A DNA stretch of 64,000 nucleotides, taken from positions 453,501 to 517,500 of the forward strand of contig JAREIK010018581.1 in NCBI GenBank assembly GCA_029783825.1, given 5' to 3'. The position numbers were made by a program, and so were the translations under genes. This document shows positions 12,061 through 25,800 of this stretch, piece after piece (the stretch's first letter is position 1; every line of letters starts with the position of its first letter). Under the pieces are notes generated by a model that saw only the letters and a program-made list of their open reading frames with translations, was not told where the DNA came from and did not search any database. The stretch comes from Sapria himalayana (taxonomy: Eukaryota > Streptophyta > Magnoliopsida > Malpighiales > Rafflesiaceae).

Positions 12061-14489
12061 CCTTCTTCACTTGCCAACTCTATGTTTATTTATGTTAATG
12101 CTGAGTCATAGGAGGTTCTATATCATACAAACTTTTCAATGTCGATTAACTTAGTCATAATATCTGCTAGGTTATCATTAGTGTGCATCTTTTGCATATC
12201 CATACTTTCTTTTTCTATATTATCTCATACAAAGTAATATTATACTCTAATATATTTTGGATTCAAGTGAAATATTAGATTCTTTACTAAGTGTAGAGTA
12301 CTTTGACTATTACAAAATAATATAAATTTTTCTTCTTGTGTCCAAACCCTTCTAACAGGATAGCAATCATATTGTCTCTATACTAGTTTGTGTAACTGTA
12401 ATATATTCTTCCTTTATCATAGAGGTAGATATGATAAGACTATAGCTTTAAAACCTAACTTATATCTTCTACAACAAGAGCAAAAACATAGCCAATGATA
12501 GACATGTTATTATCAATATCTCCTACATAGCATGAATCAACATAACCTCTAACAAAAAAGGTCTAAACCTCAATAACATTATGAGACATTTGAGGTTCCT
12601 CTAATGTATTTGAGAACTCTCTTCATAGAATTCCAAATCTTCCTACTAGGATTTCTTATAAATTGATTAGCTACCATGACTCCTAATGTAATGTTTGGTC
12701 AGGTACAAATAATGGCGAATATCAAAATTCATACTGATGATGCATATAAGTACTCATGACATCTCTCTCCTTTCTTCTTTAATGCTAAGACATATACTTG
12801 AGGATAACTTAAAATTAATATGAAGTGGGTTAAAAATTAGCTTACTATCTTTCATGTTGATTTATCACAAGATCTTGTTAAAATAGTTCTCTTGAGACAG
12901 TCACTTCTTCAAGTTATTTCTATATCTATAAATCTACTTCTCTAGAATCTTATTTTCTAGTCACAGACTCCATATAAAATTTCCTAGTCAACTATGTCTT
13001 TAATATATGTACAATAATAGAATGATGAAATTATTTTCATCTTAAAACCTCTTGTAGTACATACAATAAGCTAAAATGAGTCTATTATACTCAAGATTAA
13101 TGATGAAGGAATCAAACCTCTTATACTAGTACTTCGGTGCCTATTTGAGATGACATATAGATTTGTTCAACCTATAAACCAACCTATATAAAAATATTTA
13201 TCATCTCATTCTCAATATGTGTCTTTCAACCAAAACTATTATTTTCCAAAAGAAAATAGATTTTCTTCAAAGTCCGTTCATATGTCATATCTTATGAGCT
13301 GGTGATGAACTATATCATCAAATATCTTTGTTTTGATAATACTAATACCAATAATCTTCAAAGCATAATAATCACTCATGTATATAGAAAACTCTTGAAA
13401 TTGGTTCATATTTTTGGAATCATTCTTTCTGAGATATCATGTGCCATGATGCTTCTAAGTCTAGTAACTAGAAATCAATAAATTACTTTGTGTTTTTAAT
13501 TAGTATTATTACCTTGGTAATATAGAATTGTGCTAGTATCATTGATACTATATTCCCTTGTATATTTTATGACTTAGAGTTTTCACTATTTTTCTTATAC
13601 CAACAATCTATTTTGAAGTGTCATTTCTTCTTATAATTATAATACTTAAATTTTTCTTACTTCCTGAGTTTGATCTATTATGATTTAACTCTCATTGAGG
13701 ACATGATCTATCATAATTATTAATCTCATTGTGAAATTGTTTGTATGTACTTTTTTTGCATCGACTCTATTTTTCTAAGATATAAGTTGCAATATAATTA
13801 AAATTAGACAATCTACAAGGATACTATTCATCAAATTGATGATGAATTGATTATATTAATTGAATATACTTTGAAGTAGAATCTCAACATATTCAACTTA
13901 TTTTATGACTCATCATTCAAAGAGTATTCATGGTATTGATATAGTCAGTTACCATTGTGGATTCTATCATTCAAAGAGTATAAAGTCTTTTCTTTAATAA
14001 AATCTTTTTATAAAGTAACTTTGTGTCGTATAGTCTTGAGAGTATCTCAAATTTTTTTTATCATATTATTTCTATCATACTAAACAACACTCCATCAGCT
14101 AGTACCAAATATAGATTAACTATTATATTACTATCTATCGTTTTCAACTTTTCTTCTGTAATCATTGTGAACTTTTTTCAATTGTATCTAAGTAATTATC
14201 TTTCCTCAAAATTATCTTAATTTTTATTTTCCATAATTAAAATTTCTCACTATAATTTTTTATAATTCAAAATTTGATGTTATCTATTTCACTTTTATGG
14301 TGAAAATTAAATGAGAATAGTAATAACTATCTATATTAAATATAACAAAAAAATTTTAAGTTAAATTGAGGGGTCATAATGCCCACTAAAAAACCATATA
14401 CCTTAAATGATCATATCTCTCTTTTGATAGTATTTTCATAGATATGTTTAATCACAAAAGTTATTATTCAAAACACCACATATGATACC

Positions 14490-14745
14490 ACTATTATAAA
14501 AATAGAACCTATGGTAATAATTTTAATATAGAAAATTTAACCATAATATTTAAAATAAAATAGGGTTATTAAATAAAATTAAAATTAAAGATAATTGGGA
14601 TTGAAATAGATTACAAATGAGGAGAAATCATTCTTTTATAGAAGAAACAATTATACATTCCAAAGAGATTTCTAATGTGGTAAACATGAACTTTACCTAC
14701 ACATTTAAATTTTTCTTTTGACATTACATATATGCTTGGTTGGGT
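14490..14745 (-). repeat. 5' LTR of Copia family A copy 1
   Basis: It is the partner of the left LTR in the same orientation; its inner end abuts the primer-binding-site relic at about 14,480-14,490. Confidence 0.75.
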
Positions 14746-15389
14746 AAAATACAATCAATATAACTAATGAAAGACAATGTCTCACTACCTTGCCATCATA
14801 ACAGAATATTATAAGTTATAAAAGAAATAATAAATGACTTCAAAAAATAATTTAATTAATCCAAATAAGTCCATATGAAGATGTGATTGTGACTCTTTTT
14901 ATATAATTTTTTTTAAACACAAAAAATGGAAAATTATGTTTTGCGGCCACAAAATGAAAATATGTATGCCTTATTTCTATTTTTTAGAAATTTTAATAAA
15001 ACATATCTCAAAATCAAAAGTATTTATGTTTTGGCACACTTTTATGTTTAATTATGAAAATACCCTTGACATATTAAAAAATTATGTATTTTCAAAATCA
15101 CTTTTGTCAAGAATATTTTTGAATTTGAACAATGTTTCTGCAAAATTAATGTGTGTGTACAACCCATTTATTGGTTCTAGTTTTGTACCTTGTGATAATG
15201 CATGTACATAAAGGCATTCTAACCCACAAATCAATTATGAATTATTAACTTTGTTTGGTTTGTTATCAACATGTGCTCAATATTATGATTCTATATTCGA
15301 GTTATCTCAATATGATAGTGCTATTCAAGTACATACTTTTTGTGATGTTATTTATGTGATGTCAATTATTTGAAGATTAGAATATAAAT

Positions 15390-16630
15390 TTAAGAATAAT
15401 TCTTCAAAGAAGATGTTTGTGGTATGTAATATTGATAAATGTCCTTGGAAAATTATTTGTTGTATGATAAAAAATTCTAATGTTATTCAAGTACATACTT
15501 TCCATAATATGCAAAATTATTCTTTAGAGGATATTTATATATATGTGCCTATTGTTCGACCTAATAGGTATGTTTTTTTAATTGACAATATTATCAATTC
15601 AACTCTTAAATACCCACTAGAACAAATATGTAAGGATTTTATTAGAAAATATCATTTAAAATTATCTTATCAATAAGCATGACATGTCAAAGAGAAATTT
15701 AAAAAAAAACATGTGTATACTTCCTTGTAGTTACTTAAAACTATTATCATAGATCTGCTAGCACATTATTGAGACAAATTTGGGAAGTATTTTGAAGTTT
15801 ATTTATTCATAAGATAGATATTTTGAGCAACTTTTATTGCATATTCTATATCTATTCAAGGTTTCTTTTGTGGGCTGTTGTCTACCTATTATTGTTATAG
15901 ATTCGTCGTATATGAGTGGCCCTTATGGTGGGCCTCTTTTCTACCACAACATGTGATACTAATGAATCAATATTTTCTTTAGCATTTGAGATGATGAGTT
16001 TGGAGAATTATGATGGTTGGATTTGGTTTTTAAAAAATTAAAAGAAAGTTATTGCTGATAGACACCCAACTCTGTTGCATGCTATTCCAAAATTATTTGT
16101 TATGATAAATCATACTTATTATTATTGTCACTTAAAAAAGAATTTTAGTAGTATTTTAGGTAAGCACAATACTAAAGGGAGGAGGGGAAATAAAATAGTT
16201 TAAGTTGGCTTGATACTATTGTACATGCTAGGTTGGATCGTGATTATAATGTAAATTTGGCAGAACTAAGAAAATTCAATGAAGCTCTTGCATTTTGGAC
16301 CAAATAAAAAAAAAACTTAAATATTGGGTGATGTCTTAGTTTCCAAAGAAAAAATGGAACAAAATGACAAGAAATCTTGCAAAGTTTTTAATACTTAGGT
16401 TTGTGTTGAACATCATCATTGGATGTAGAGTTTTCTAATGGAGCATATGACAAAGTTAGGTGTGATATCGGTTAAATATAAGGCAGATTCACTCAATAGG
16501 AAGGAAATCTTGAGTCCTAAAATTGAAGAACATATAATGTTTAACATTGCTAAATGTCACCTATTTATAGTTTCTCAATTTATGAATGACATATTTTGAA
16601 TTTGCATTGGGCAGGTTAATGTCAAATGTT
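15390..16630 (+). pseudogene. Broken MULE (MuDR-type) transposase
   Basis: The plus strand carries the two signature regions of plant Mutator-like transposases in order. A zinc-binding DBD_Tnp_Mut domain (about 15,400-15,560) reads MFVVCNIDKCPWKI then IQVHTFHNM. It is followed by ICKDFIRKYHLKLSYQ. The MULE catalytic region (about 15,850-16,190) reads VIDSSYMSGPYGGPLFYH, ENYDGWIWFL, IADRHPTLLHAIPKLF and a YYYCHLKKNFS word. A weaker C-terminal part reaches about 16,620. Several in-frame stops and frameshifts (for example TAA at 15,674 and after FLKN at about 16,039) make it a pseudogene. The left end may begin near 14,930. No terminal inverted repeats were identified. It ends about 200 bp from the telomere-like satellite. 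Confidence 0.8.
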
Positions 16631-16844
16631 GATATTATTAACAAAATGTGCACAAGTATAGGTTCGAAAATGGTAGGGTATTCCATGTGTGTATGCATGT
16701 AAAATATTATTATCAATTGGTCAATATGTGATTAGATTTGTTAATGATTAGTATATATTTACAAAGTGAGAAATAATAAATGTAAGCTCATTCTTTGGTA
16801 TAAAGATGCATGACATTCCATTAATTTGTAAAGATGGCTTGGTA

Positions 16845-19800
16845 CGTCAAACCCCTAATCCCTAAACACCTAACTAATTAAACCCTTTAAATTTCTAAAC
16901 CCCTAAACCACTAGACCCCTAAATCCCAAAACCCTTAGACCCCAAATCCCCTAAACTAATAAACCCTTAAACCCCTAAATTCCTAAACTCTTAAACCCCT
17001 AAATCCATAAACTCATAAACTCATAAAACCTTCTAAACACTTAAACCCTTAAACCCTTAGACCCCTAAACCTCTAAACTACTAAACAACTAAACTCCTAA
17101 AATGCTAAACCTCTAATTCTTAACCCACAAACCATGAATCTTTTTTTAAATCATCATTATAATTTTAATTATATATTTTAATTATGTGTAAGTTTATTTT
17201 TATAAAAATACTAACTATAAAATATATTATGAATGAGACAAATATAATTTGAAATATTTAATTTATCATCAAAAGACTATATAATTTTATATAAAAACAA
17301 AAATTTTTTAAGTCAAAAATATTATTTAGTAATATGTTTTACTTTAATTTTAAATCATTTTAGATATCACAAGTAAATTTTAATAAATATTTATCTCATT
17401 TAAAATAGTTTATTAATAAATTTTTTGGTAATTATTATAAAATAAATTAAGAAGCTAGTATATTTCTAATTAACATGATACATTATTCTTAAAATTATAA
17501 TAACTAAAAAATTTAGTTTAAATATTGAATTTAGATTTGAAAAAAAGTTTGCAAATTAAAATATTTTCTAAAAACTATAATATTAAAAATTAGACAAAAT
17601 TTATATTTTTAAATTTTTTTCTTAGTTCATTTTTTAAGTAAACGCATAAATCATTAAACACCTAAACCCTTAAACCTCTGAACCTCTAAACCATTAAATC
17701 CATAAACTCATAAACCCTTAAAATCCTAAACTCCTAAAACCTAAACAATAAACTATAAATTTGTTTTTTTTTTCATCATTATAATTTAAATTATACATTA
17801 TAATTATTTATATGTTTATTTTTATTGAAATATTAAATATATAATATACTATTAGTGAGACAAATATAATTTGAAAAATTATCTTTATCATCAGGAGACT
17901 ATATAATATTATTAAAAGAAACAAATATTTAAAAATGAAGAATTATTATGTAGTAAAATATTTTACTTAGATTTTGAATTATTGTAAGTATTATAAATAT
18001 ATTTTATTTAATATTTATCTAATTTATAATAATATATTAATTTATTAATAAATTAATATACTAGCTTATATTAAATTAACATTATACAATATTCTTAAGA
18101 TTATTATAACTAAATTATTAAGTATAAAGATTGAATTTAGATTAGATAAAAAAATTTTAAAAATTATTATATTTCTAATGCTATAACCTTAAAAAATAAT
18201 ACCAACTTCACAAAATGAATTTTTTTTAATTCATTTTTTAAACTAAACACATAAACCTCTAAACACTTAAACTCATAAGCCCCCAAATGTAAAATCTCCT
18301 AAACCCCTAAATCACTAAACTACAAAACTTCTAAACCCCTAAACCTCTAAACTGGTAAAACTTAAAATCCCTAAACCCCAAAATTCACTAAATCCCTAAA
18401 CCTCTAAATAGCTAAACCCCAAAAACCACTAAACTGCTAAACCTCTAAACTACTAAACCTCTAAACTACTAAACCTCTAAACTCATAAACCCATTAAACT
18501 GCTAAACCTCTAAACCCCTAAACTCCTAAACTATTAAACCAATAAAACCCTAAATACCTAAATTGAAACCCCCAAAGCTCATAAATCCCTAAACCTCTAA
18601 ACCCCTATGCCTCTAAGCCTCTAAACTATTAAACTTTGAACACTTAATTCCATAAAACCCCAAATGGATAATCCCCTAAACCCTTAAACCCCTAAACTCC
18701 AAAATTTATAAACCTTTAAACACATAATTCTTTAAATCCCTTAACCCCTAAACTGCTAAACTTCTAAATCCCTAAACCAATAAACCCCTAAACTGCTAAA
18801 CTTCTAAATCCCTAAACTAATAAACCCCTAAACTCTTAAGCCTATGAACACGTAAACCACTAAATTACTTAACTGCTAAACTCATAAACTCTAAACCATG
18901 AAACATAAATCTTATTTTTTTTATGTCATTATTATAACTTTAATTGTATATTTTAATTATTTATAAGTTTATTTTTACCAAAATATTAATTATAAAATAT
19001 ATTATGAATGAGATAAAAATAATCAAAAAAATTTATAATCAAGAGACTGTATAATCTTATAAAAAGAAACAAAAATTTAATAGTTAAAAATTATTATTAA
19101 AATAATATCTTTTACTTAGATTTTCAATAATTAAGTAATGTAAATATGTTTTAATATATATTTATGTCATTTATAATATTGTATTACTTTATTTTTTGGT
19201 TATTATTATAATATCAATTATGAAACTATCGTATATTGGATTAACATTATATAATATTTTTAATATATTTATAACTAAAATATTAAGTATAAATATTAAA
19301 TTCAAATTAAAAATAAAAATAAAAATTCTTGTGTTTCTAAGGTCTATATCCTTAAAAAATAATACAAAATTTACAGATCGAAAATGTTGTGCTAGTTCAT
19401 TTTATTTTAACTAAACCCATAAGCTCCAAAACTCCCAAATGTCTAATTCTCAAAACCCCTTAACCCCTAAACTCCCAAATGTCTAATTCCCAAAACCCCT
19501 TAACCCCTAAACTCCTAAACCTTTAAACCCCTAAATAACTAAACCACTAAACCCCTAAATTTCTAAACCAGTAGACTGCTAAACTCCCAAACTCCTAAAC
19601 TCCTAAATTCCTAAAACCCTATACCTCTATGCCACTAAACCTCTAAACTTCTAAACTTCTAAACCGCTATACCCCTTTATCCAAATACTACTAAACTCCT
19701 AAACCACTAAAGCCCTAAACCCCTAAACACTTAAATTCCTATACCCCAAAACCCCTAAATCCTTAAACCCCTAAACCCCTAAATTTCTAAACTCCTAAAC

Positions 19801-22800
19801 TTTTAAACCCATTAGCCCCTTAACCCCTAAACTATTATACCACTAAACCCCCAAACCCATACACCCCTTAACTCCTAAAACCTTAAACACATAAACTTCT
19901 AAACCTGCAAACCCCTAAACCTATAAACCCCTAAACTCATTAACTTTTAAACCACTAAACCCATACACTATAAACCATAAATCTTATCATTTTTTGGTAA
20001 CATTATATATTTTAATTATTTATAGGTATTTTTCTTAAAATTAATAACAATATATTTTATGAGTGAAATAGATATAATTTGAAATTTGTTTAGAATCAAG
20101 AGACTATGTAAAATTATTAAAAGAATCAAAAGTTAAAAGTCAAAATTATTATTAAGTAATATGTTTTACTTAAATTTTAAATTATTTTAGAAATTGTAAA
20201 TATATTTTAATAAATAATAATCACATTTATAATAGTTTATTAATTTATTATTTAGTTATTATTATTATATAAATCATGAAAATAACTTATATTTAATTTA
20301 CATTATATAATATTCTTAGAATTGTTATAACAAAATTTTAATTATAAATATTAGATTCATATTAGAAACAAAATTTTATAAATAATTGTATTTCTACAAG
20401 GAAAATGATCAAAATATATTATTAAACCCCTAAACACCTGAACTCATATACCTTTAAACCAATAAACTCTAAACTTCTAGACCCCTAAATTACTAAACTC
20501 CTAAATTGCTAAACCCCTTTAATTGTTAAACTCCTAAATTCCTAAACCCCTAAACACCTAAATCACTAAACCCCTAAAATTTCTAAACCAAAAACCATAA
20601 ATCTTATTTTTTTATCATTATTATAATTTTAATTATAAAATTTAATTATTTAAAGTTTATTTCTACTATAATATTAATTACAAAACATATTAAGTCATAT
20701 AAATATAATTTTAAAAAAATTATTTATTACTAAGAAACTATATTATCTTATAGATATTAGTAAAATTTTAAAAGTCAAAAATTGTTATTAAGTAATATGT
20801 TTTATTAGATTTAAATTCATTTTAAGTATTTTAAAATATATTTTAATAAATATTTATGTTATTTATAATAGTTTATAAATTTATTTTTTGGTCATTATTA
20901 TAATATCAATCATTAAAGTAGCTTATATTAAATTAATTTTATAAATATTCTTAAGATTATTATAATTAAAATTCTTAGCATAAATATTAAATTTAGATTA
21001 ATAAAAATATATAAAAAATATTGTATTTTAATAGGTTATAAAATTAAAAAGTAATACAAAATTCACAAAATTAAATTTTCCTTTATTTTTTAAACTAAAT
21101 TCATAAACCCCTAATTCTTAAACCACTAAACCCCAAAATACCTAAACCCCAAAACATCTAATCCCCTAAACCCCAAAACACCAAAAACCCTAAAATCACT
21201 AAACCTCTATGTCTTAAACAATAAATCATAAATCTCATTTTTGTGTCATCATTATAATGTAATTACATATTTTAATTATGCAGATATTTATTTTTACTGA
21301 AATATTAATTTAAAAATATAATATGAGTTAGAAAAATATAATTTTAAAAAATTTTTTTACCTTCAAGAGAGTATGCAATCAAAATGCAAAATTTTAAATG
21401 TCATAAAATATTATTTAGTAATTTATTTTACTTACATTTTGAATCATTATAAGTATTTTATAAATTACTTAATATATATTTATCTCATTTATCAAAGTTT
21501 ATTAATTTATTTTTTGGTCATTATTATAATATCAATCAAAAAACTAAGTTATATTAAATAAACATGATACAATATTCTAAGCCCCTAATCGAAACCTTAA
21601 AACTCATAAACTACTAAACTCTAAAACTCCTAACCTTTAAATCTCTAAACTTCTAAACCACTAAATCCTTAAACCCGTAAACCCCTAAACCTCTGAACCC
21701 CTAAGCTCCTATACCACTAAACTATATAATCCCTAAACCCTTAAATCACTAAATTTCTAAACCCCTAAATACCTAAACACCCAAACCCCTAAACTCCTAA
21801 ACCCCTAAATACCTAAACACCTAAACCCCTAAACTCCTAAACCACTAAACTCATAAACTCCTAAACCACTAAACCCATAAATTTTTAAATCACTAACCCC
21901 TAAAGCCCTAAACTGCTAAATCACTAAATCTCTAAACCGTAAAATATAATTTTTTTTTGTCATCATTATAATTTTAATTATATATTTTTATTATTTTAAG
22001 TTTTTTTTCAAAAATATTAATTATAAAATATATTATGATTAAGATGAATATATTTTGAAAAAAATATATTTAAAATCAAGAGATAATATAATCTTATTAA
22101 AAGAAACAAAAATTTAATAGTCAAAGATTATTACTAACTAATATATTTTATTTAGATTTTGAATCATTTTAAGTGTTATAAAAATATTTTAATTAATATT
22201 TATCTCATATATAATAGTTTATTAATTTATTTTTTGATCGTTAGTATAATATCAATCATGAAAATAACTTATATTCAATTAGCTTGATATAATATTCTAA
22301 AGATTTATTATAAATAAAATTTTAAGTATAAATAATGAATTTAGATATGAAAAAAAATTTTAAATTTATTGTATTTAAACAGGTTTTAATCTTTAAATTT
22401 TTCAAAATTCACAAGATGAAAATTTTTCCATAGTTCATTTTTTTAACTAAACTCATTAATACCTAAATACTTAAACCCTCAAATGCCTAATGGTCTCAAT
22501 CCCTAAAACCTTATACTACTTCACCCCAAAACCTTTAATCCCTAATGCGCTCAATCCCTAAAACCTTATACTCCTTAGCACCAAAACCTCTAATCCCATA
22601 AAACCCTAAACATCTAAACCTCTAATCCCATAAACCCCTAAACATCTAAACCTCTAGACCCTAAATCATAAACCAAATCTTATTTTTTTGACATCCTTAT
22701 AATTTTAATTATACATTTTAATTATTTATATGTTTTTTTTACCGAAATATTTATTACAAAATATATTATGACTATGAAAAATATAATTTTAAAAAAATTG

Positions 22801-25800
22801 TTTTTAATGAATAGACTATATAATCATATAAAAAGAAATACAAATTTAAAAGTCAAAAATTATTATTAAATAATATATTTTACTTAGATATTGAATCATT
22901 TTATGCAATATAAATATCTGTTAACATAATACAATATTCTTAAGATTATTATAACTAACATATATATTAAGTATAGATATTGAAATAAGATTATAAAAAA
23001 AATTAAGTAATTATATTTCCAAAGACTATAACCTTAAAAAATGATAGAGAATCCACAAAAAATAATTTTTTTTTCTAAGTTTATTTTTTAAACTAAACTT
23101 TTAATCTTCTAAATCCCTAAATATCAAATCTCATAAACTCCAAAACCCCTAAACCCTTAAACTCTTAAACTCTTGAATCCATAAACCCTTGAACCCCTAA
23201 GTCCCTTAACCACTAAATCCTAAACACCTAAACCCGCAAACCCCTAAACCCATAGACCCCAAAACTCCTAAACCCCTAAACCCTTTAAAAACCAAGCATA
23301 TAAACCTCTAAACTATTATACCCCTAAATTCCTAAACCATTAAACACCTCAAATCCTAAATCACTAAACTCCTAAACTTGTAAACCCCTAAATCCTTATA
23401 ACCCTAAACACCAAAACCCCTAAAGCCCTAAACCTTTAATGTCCTAAATCCCTAAATCCCTAAACCATTAAAGCCCTAAACCACTAAACTCAGTATTCTC
23501 TAAACCATTAAATCCCCAAACTCATAAACCACTAAACTCCTAAACTCGTAATCTACTAAACTTATAAACCCATAACCCCTAAATCATAAATCATTTTTTG
23601 TCATCATTATAAGTTTCATTATCCATTTTAATTATATATTTTAATTATTTATAAGTTTATTTTTTCTGAAAAATTAATTATGACATATATTATGAATGAG
23701 AAAAATATATTTGAAAAAATTTGTTTATAACCAAGAGAATATACATTCTTATAAAAAAAGTAAACTTTTAAAAGTCAAAAATTAAAATTAGGTATTATGT
23801 TTTAATTAGATTATGAATCATTTAAAAAATAATAAACATATTTTAATAAATATTTATCTCATTATAATAGTTTATTAATTTATTTGTTGGTCATTAGTAT
23901 AATATTAATCATAAAAGTAACTCATTTTGAATTAACATAATATAAATATTATTATGATTATTATAACTAAAATATTAAGTATAAATATTAAATTTAGATT
24001 ATAAAAAAATTTAATTTTATTGTATTTTCAAAGAGTATAACATTAAAAAATAATACAAATTTCACAAAATGAATTTTTTTTTCTATTTATTTTTTTAACT
24101 AGATCCCTAATTACTTGAATCACTAAGCCCACAAATACCTATTCCCCAAAACCCCTAAACACCAAAAACCCTAAATTCCAAAACCCCTAAGTCCTAAATT
24201 GTAAACCATAAATCTATTTGTATCATCATTATAATTTTAATTATATATTTTAATTATTTATAAATTTATTTTTATTGAAATTTTAATTAAAATATATAAT
24301 ATGAGTGAGACAGATATAGTTTGAAAAAATTTGTTTATCATCAAGATAGTATATAATCTTATAAAAACAAAAATTTTAAAGTCAAAAATTGTAATTTAGT
24401 AATATGTTTTACTTAGATTTTGAATTATTTTAAGTATTTAAAATATATTTTAATTAATATTTATCTCATTTATAAAAAAATATTAATTAATTTTTGGTCA
24501 TTATTATAAATATCAAATCAAGAAACTAGCTGATATTCAATTAATATGATATAATATTTTTAAGATTATTATAACTAAATTATTTAGTATAAATATTAAA
24601 TTTAGATTTTTAAAAAATTAAAAATTATTGTATTTCTAAATACTATAACCATCAAATATGAAATAAAATTCACAAAATGAAACTTTTTTTGTTGTTCTTT
24701 TTTTAAACTAAACTCATAAACTTCTAAACACATAAACCAATAAATCCTTAAATTTCTAAACTTCTAAACACCTAAAACCCTAGTCCCCTAAACCCCTAAG
24801 CTGCTAAACCCCTAAGCTGCTAAACCCCTAAACATCTAAACCCATATAAACCTCTAAACCCCTAAACATCTAAACCCATTAAAACCCCTAAACATCTAAG
24901 CCCTTAAACTCTTAAACCCCTGACCCACAAACTTCTAATCCCCCAAACCCCTAAAACCCCAAACTACTATACTTAAAAACTCCTAAACTCATAAACCCCT
25001 AAACAAGTAAACATTTAAACCCCTAAACTTTTAAACACCTAAACCCCTAAATTCTTAAACCCCTAAATTCTTAAACCCCTAATCCTTAAAACCCCTAATC
25101 CCCTAAACTCCTAAACCCCTAAACTTTTAAATCACTAAACTCCTAAACCCCTATAATACCCCTAAACACTTAAATCCCCAATCCTTTAAACTCTTAAAAC
25201 ATTTAAACCCCTAATCCCTTATACCCCTAAATTGCTAAAACCCTAAACCCTGAAACACTTAAACTCTTAAATCCATAAATGCCTAAATACCTAAACTCCT
25301 AAAATCCTTAACTCATAAACCCCTAAATCCTAAACCATAAACCATAAATCTCATATTTTTATCAACATTAAAATTTTAATTTTTTATAAGTTTATTTTTA
25401 CTAAAATATTAATGACAAAGTATAATATGAGTAAGATAAATATAATTTGAAAAACTTTATTTATCATTAAAAGAATATATAATATTATAAAAAGATGTAA
25501 AAATTTTAAAGTCAAAACTTATTATTTAGAAATATGTTTTAAAATGAATTTAAATAATATTAAATATTATAAATATATTTTAAAAAATATTTATCTCATT
25601 TATAATTATTTATTCATTTATATTTTGGTTATTATTATAATATCAATCAAAAAACTAGCTTATATTTAAATTAATATGATATATTATTCTTAAGATTATT
25701 ATAACTAAATTATTAATAATAAATATTTTTGCTAAGTTTATTTTTAAAATTAAATCCATAAACCCCTAAACTCCTAAAAAACTAAAACCCTAAACCCATA

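Larger units (their letters stand above)
11815..14750 (-). mobile_element. Internally deleted Copia element with both LTRs (family A, copy 1)
   Basis: Similar ~240-bp ends at 11,815-12,060 (3' LTR) and 14,490-14,745 (5' LTR) flank ~2.4 kb. A primer-binding-site match (TGGTATCA read on the minus strand) sits at about 14,480-14,490. Minus-strand order is gag (about 13,880-14,180, with LADGVLFS and ESTMVTDYI-like words), scattered pol relics, then the RNase H end (about 12,100-12,340: CNSQSTLHLVKN, KIHTNDNLADIMTK-like). Too short for a full Copia, it lacks most of integrase and reverse transcriptase, and many stops are present. It belongs to the same family as the elements at 36.7-41.2 kb and 55.4-56.7 kb, judged by LTR similarity. 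Confidence 0.8.
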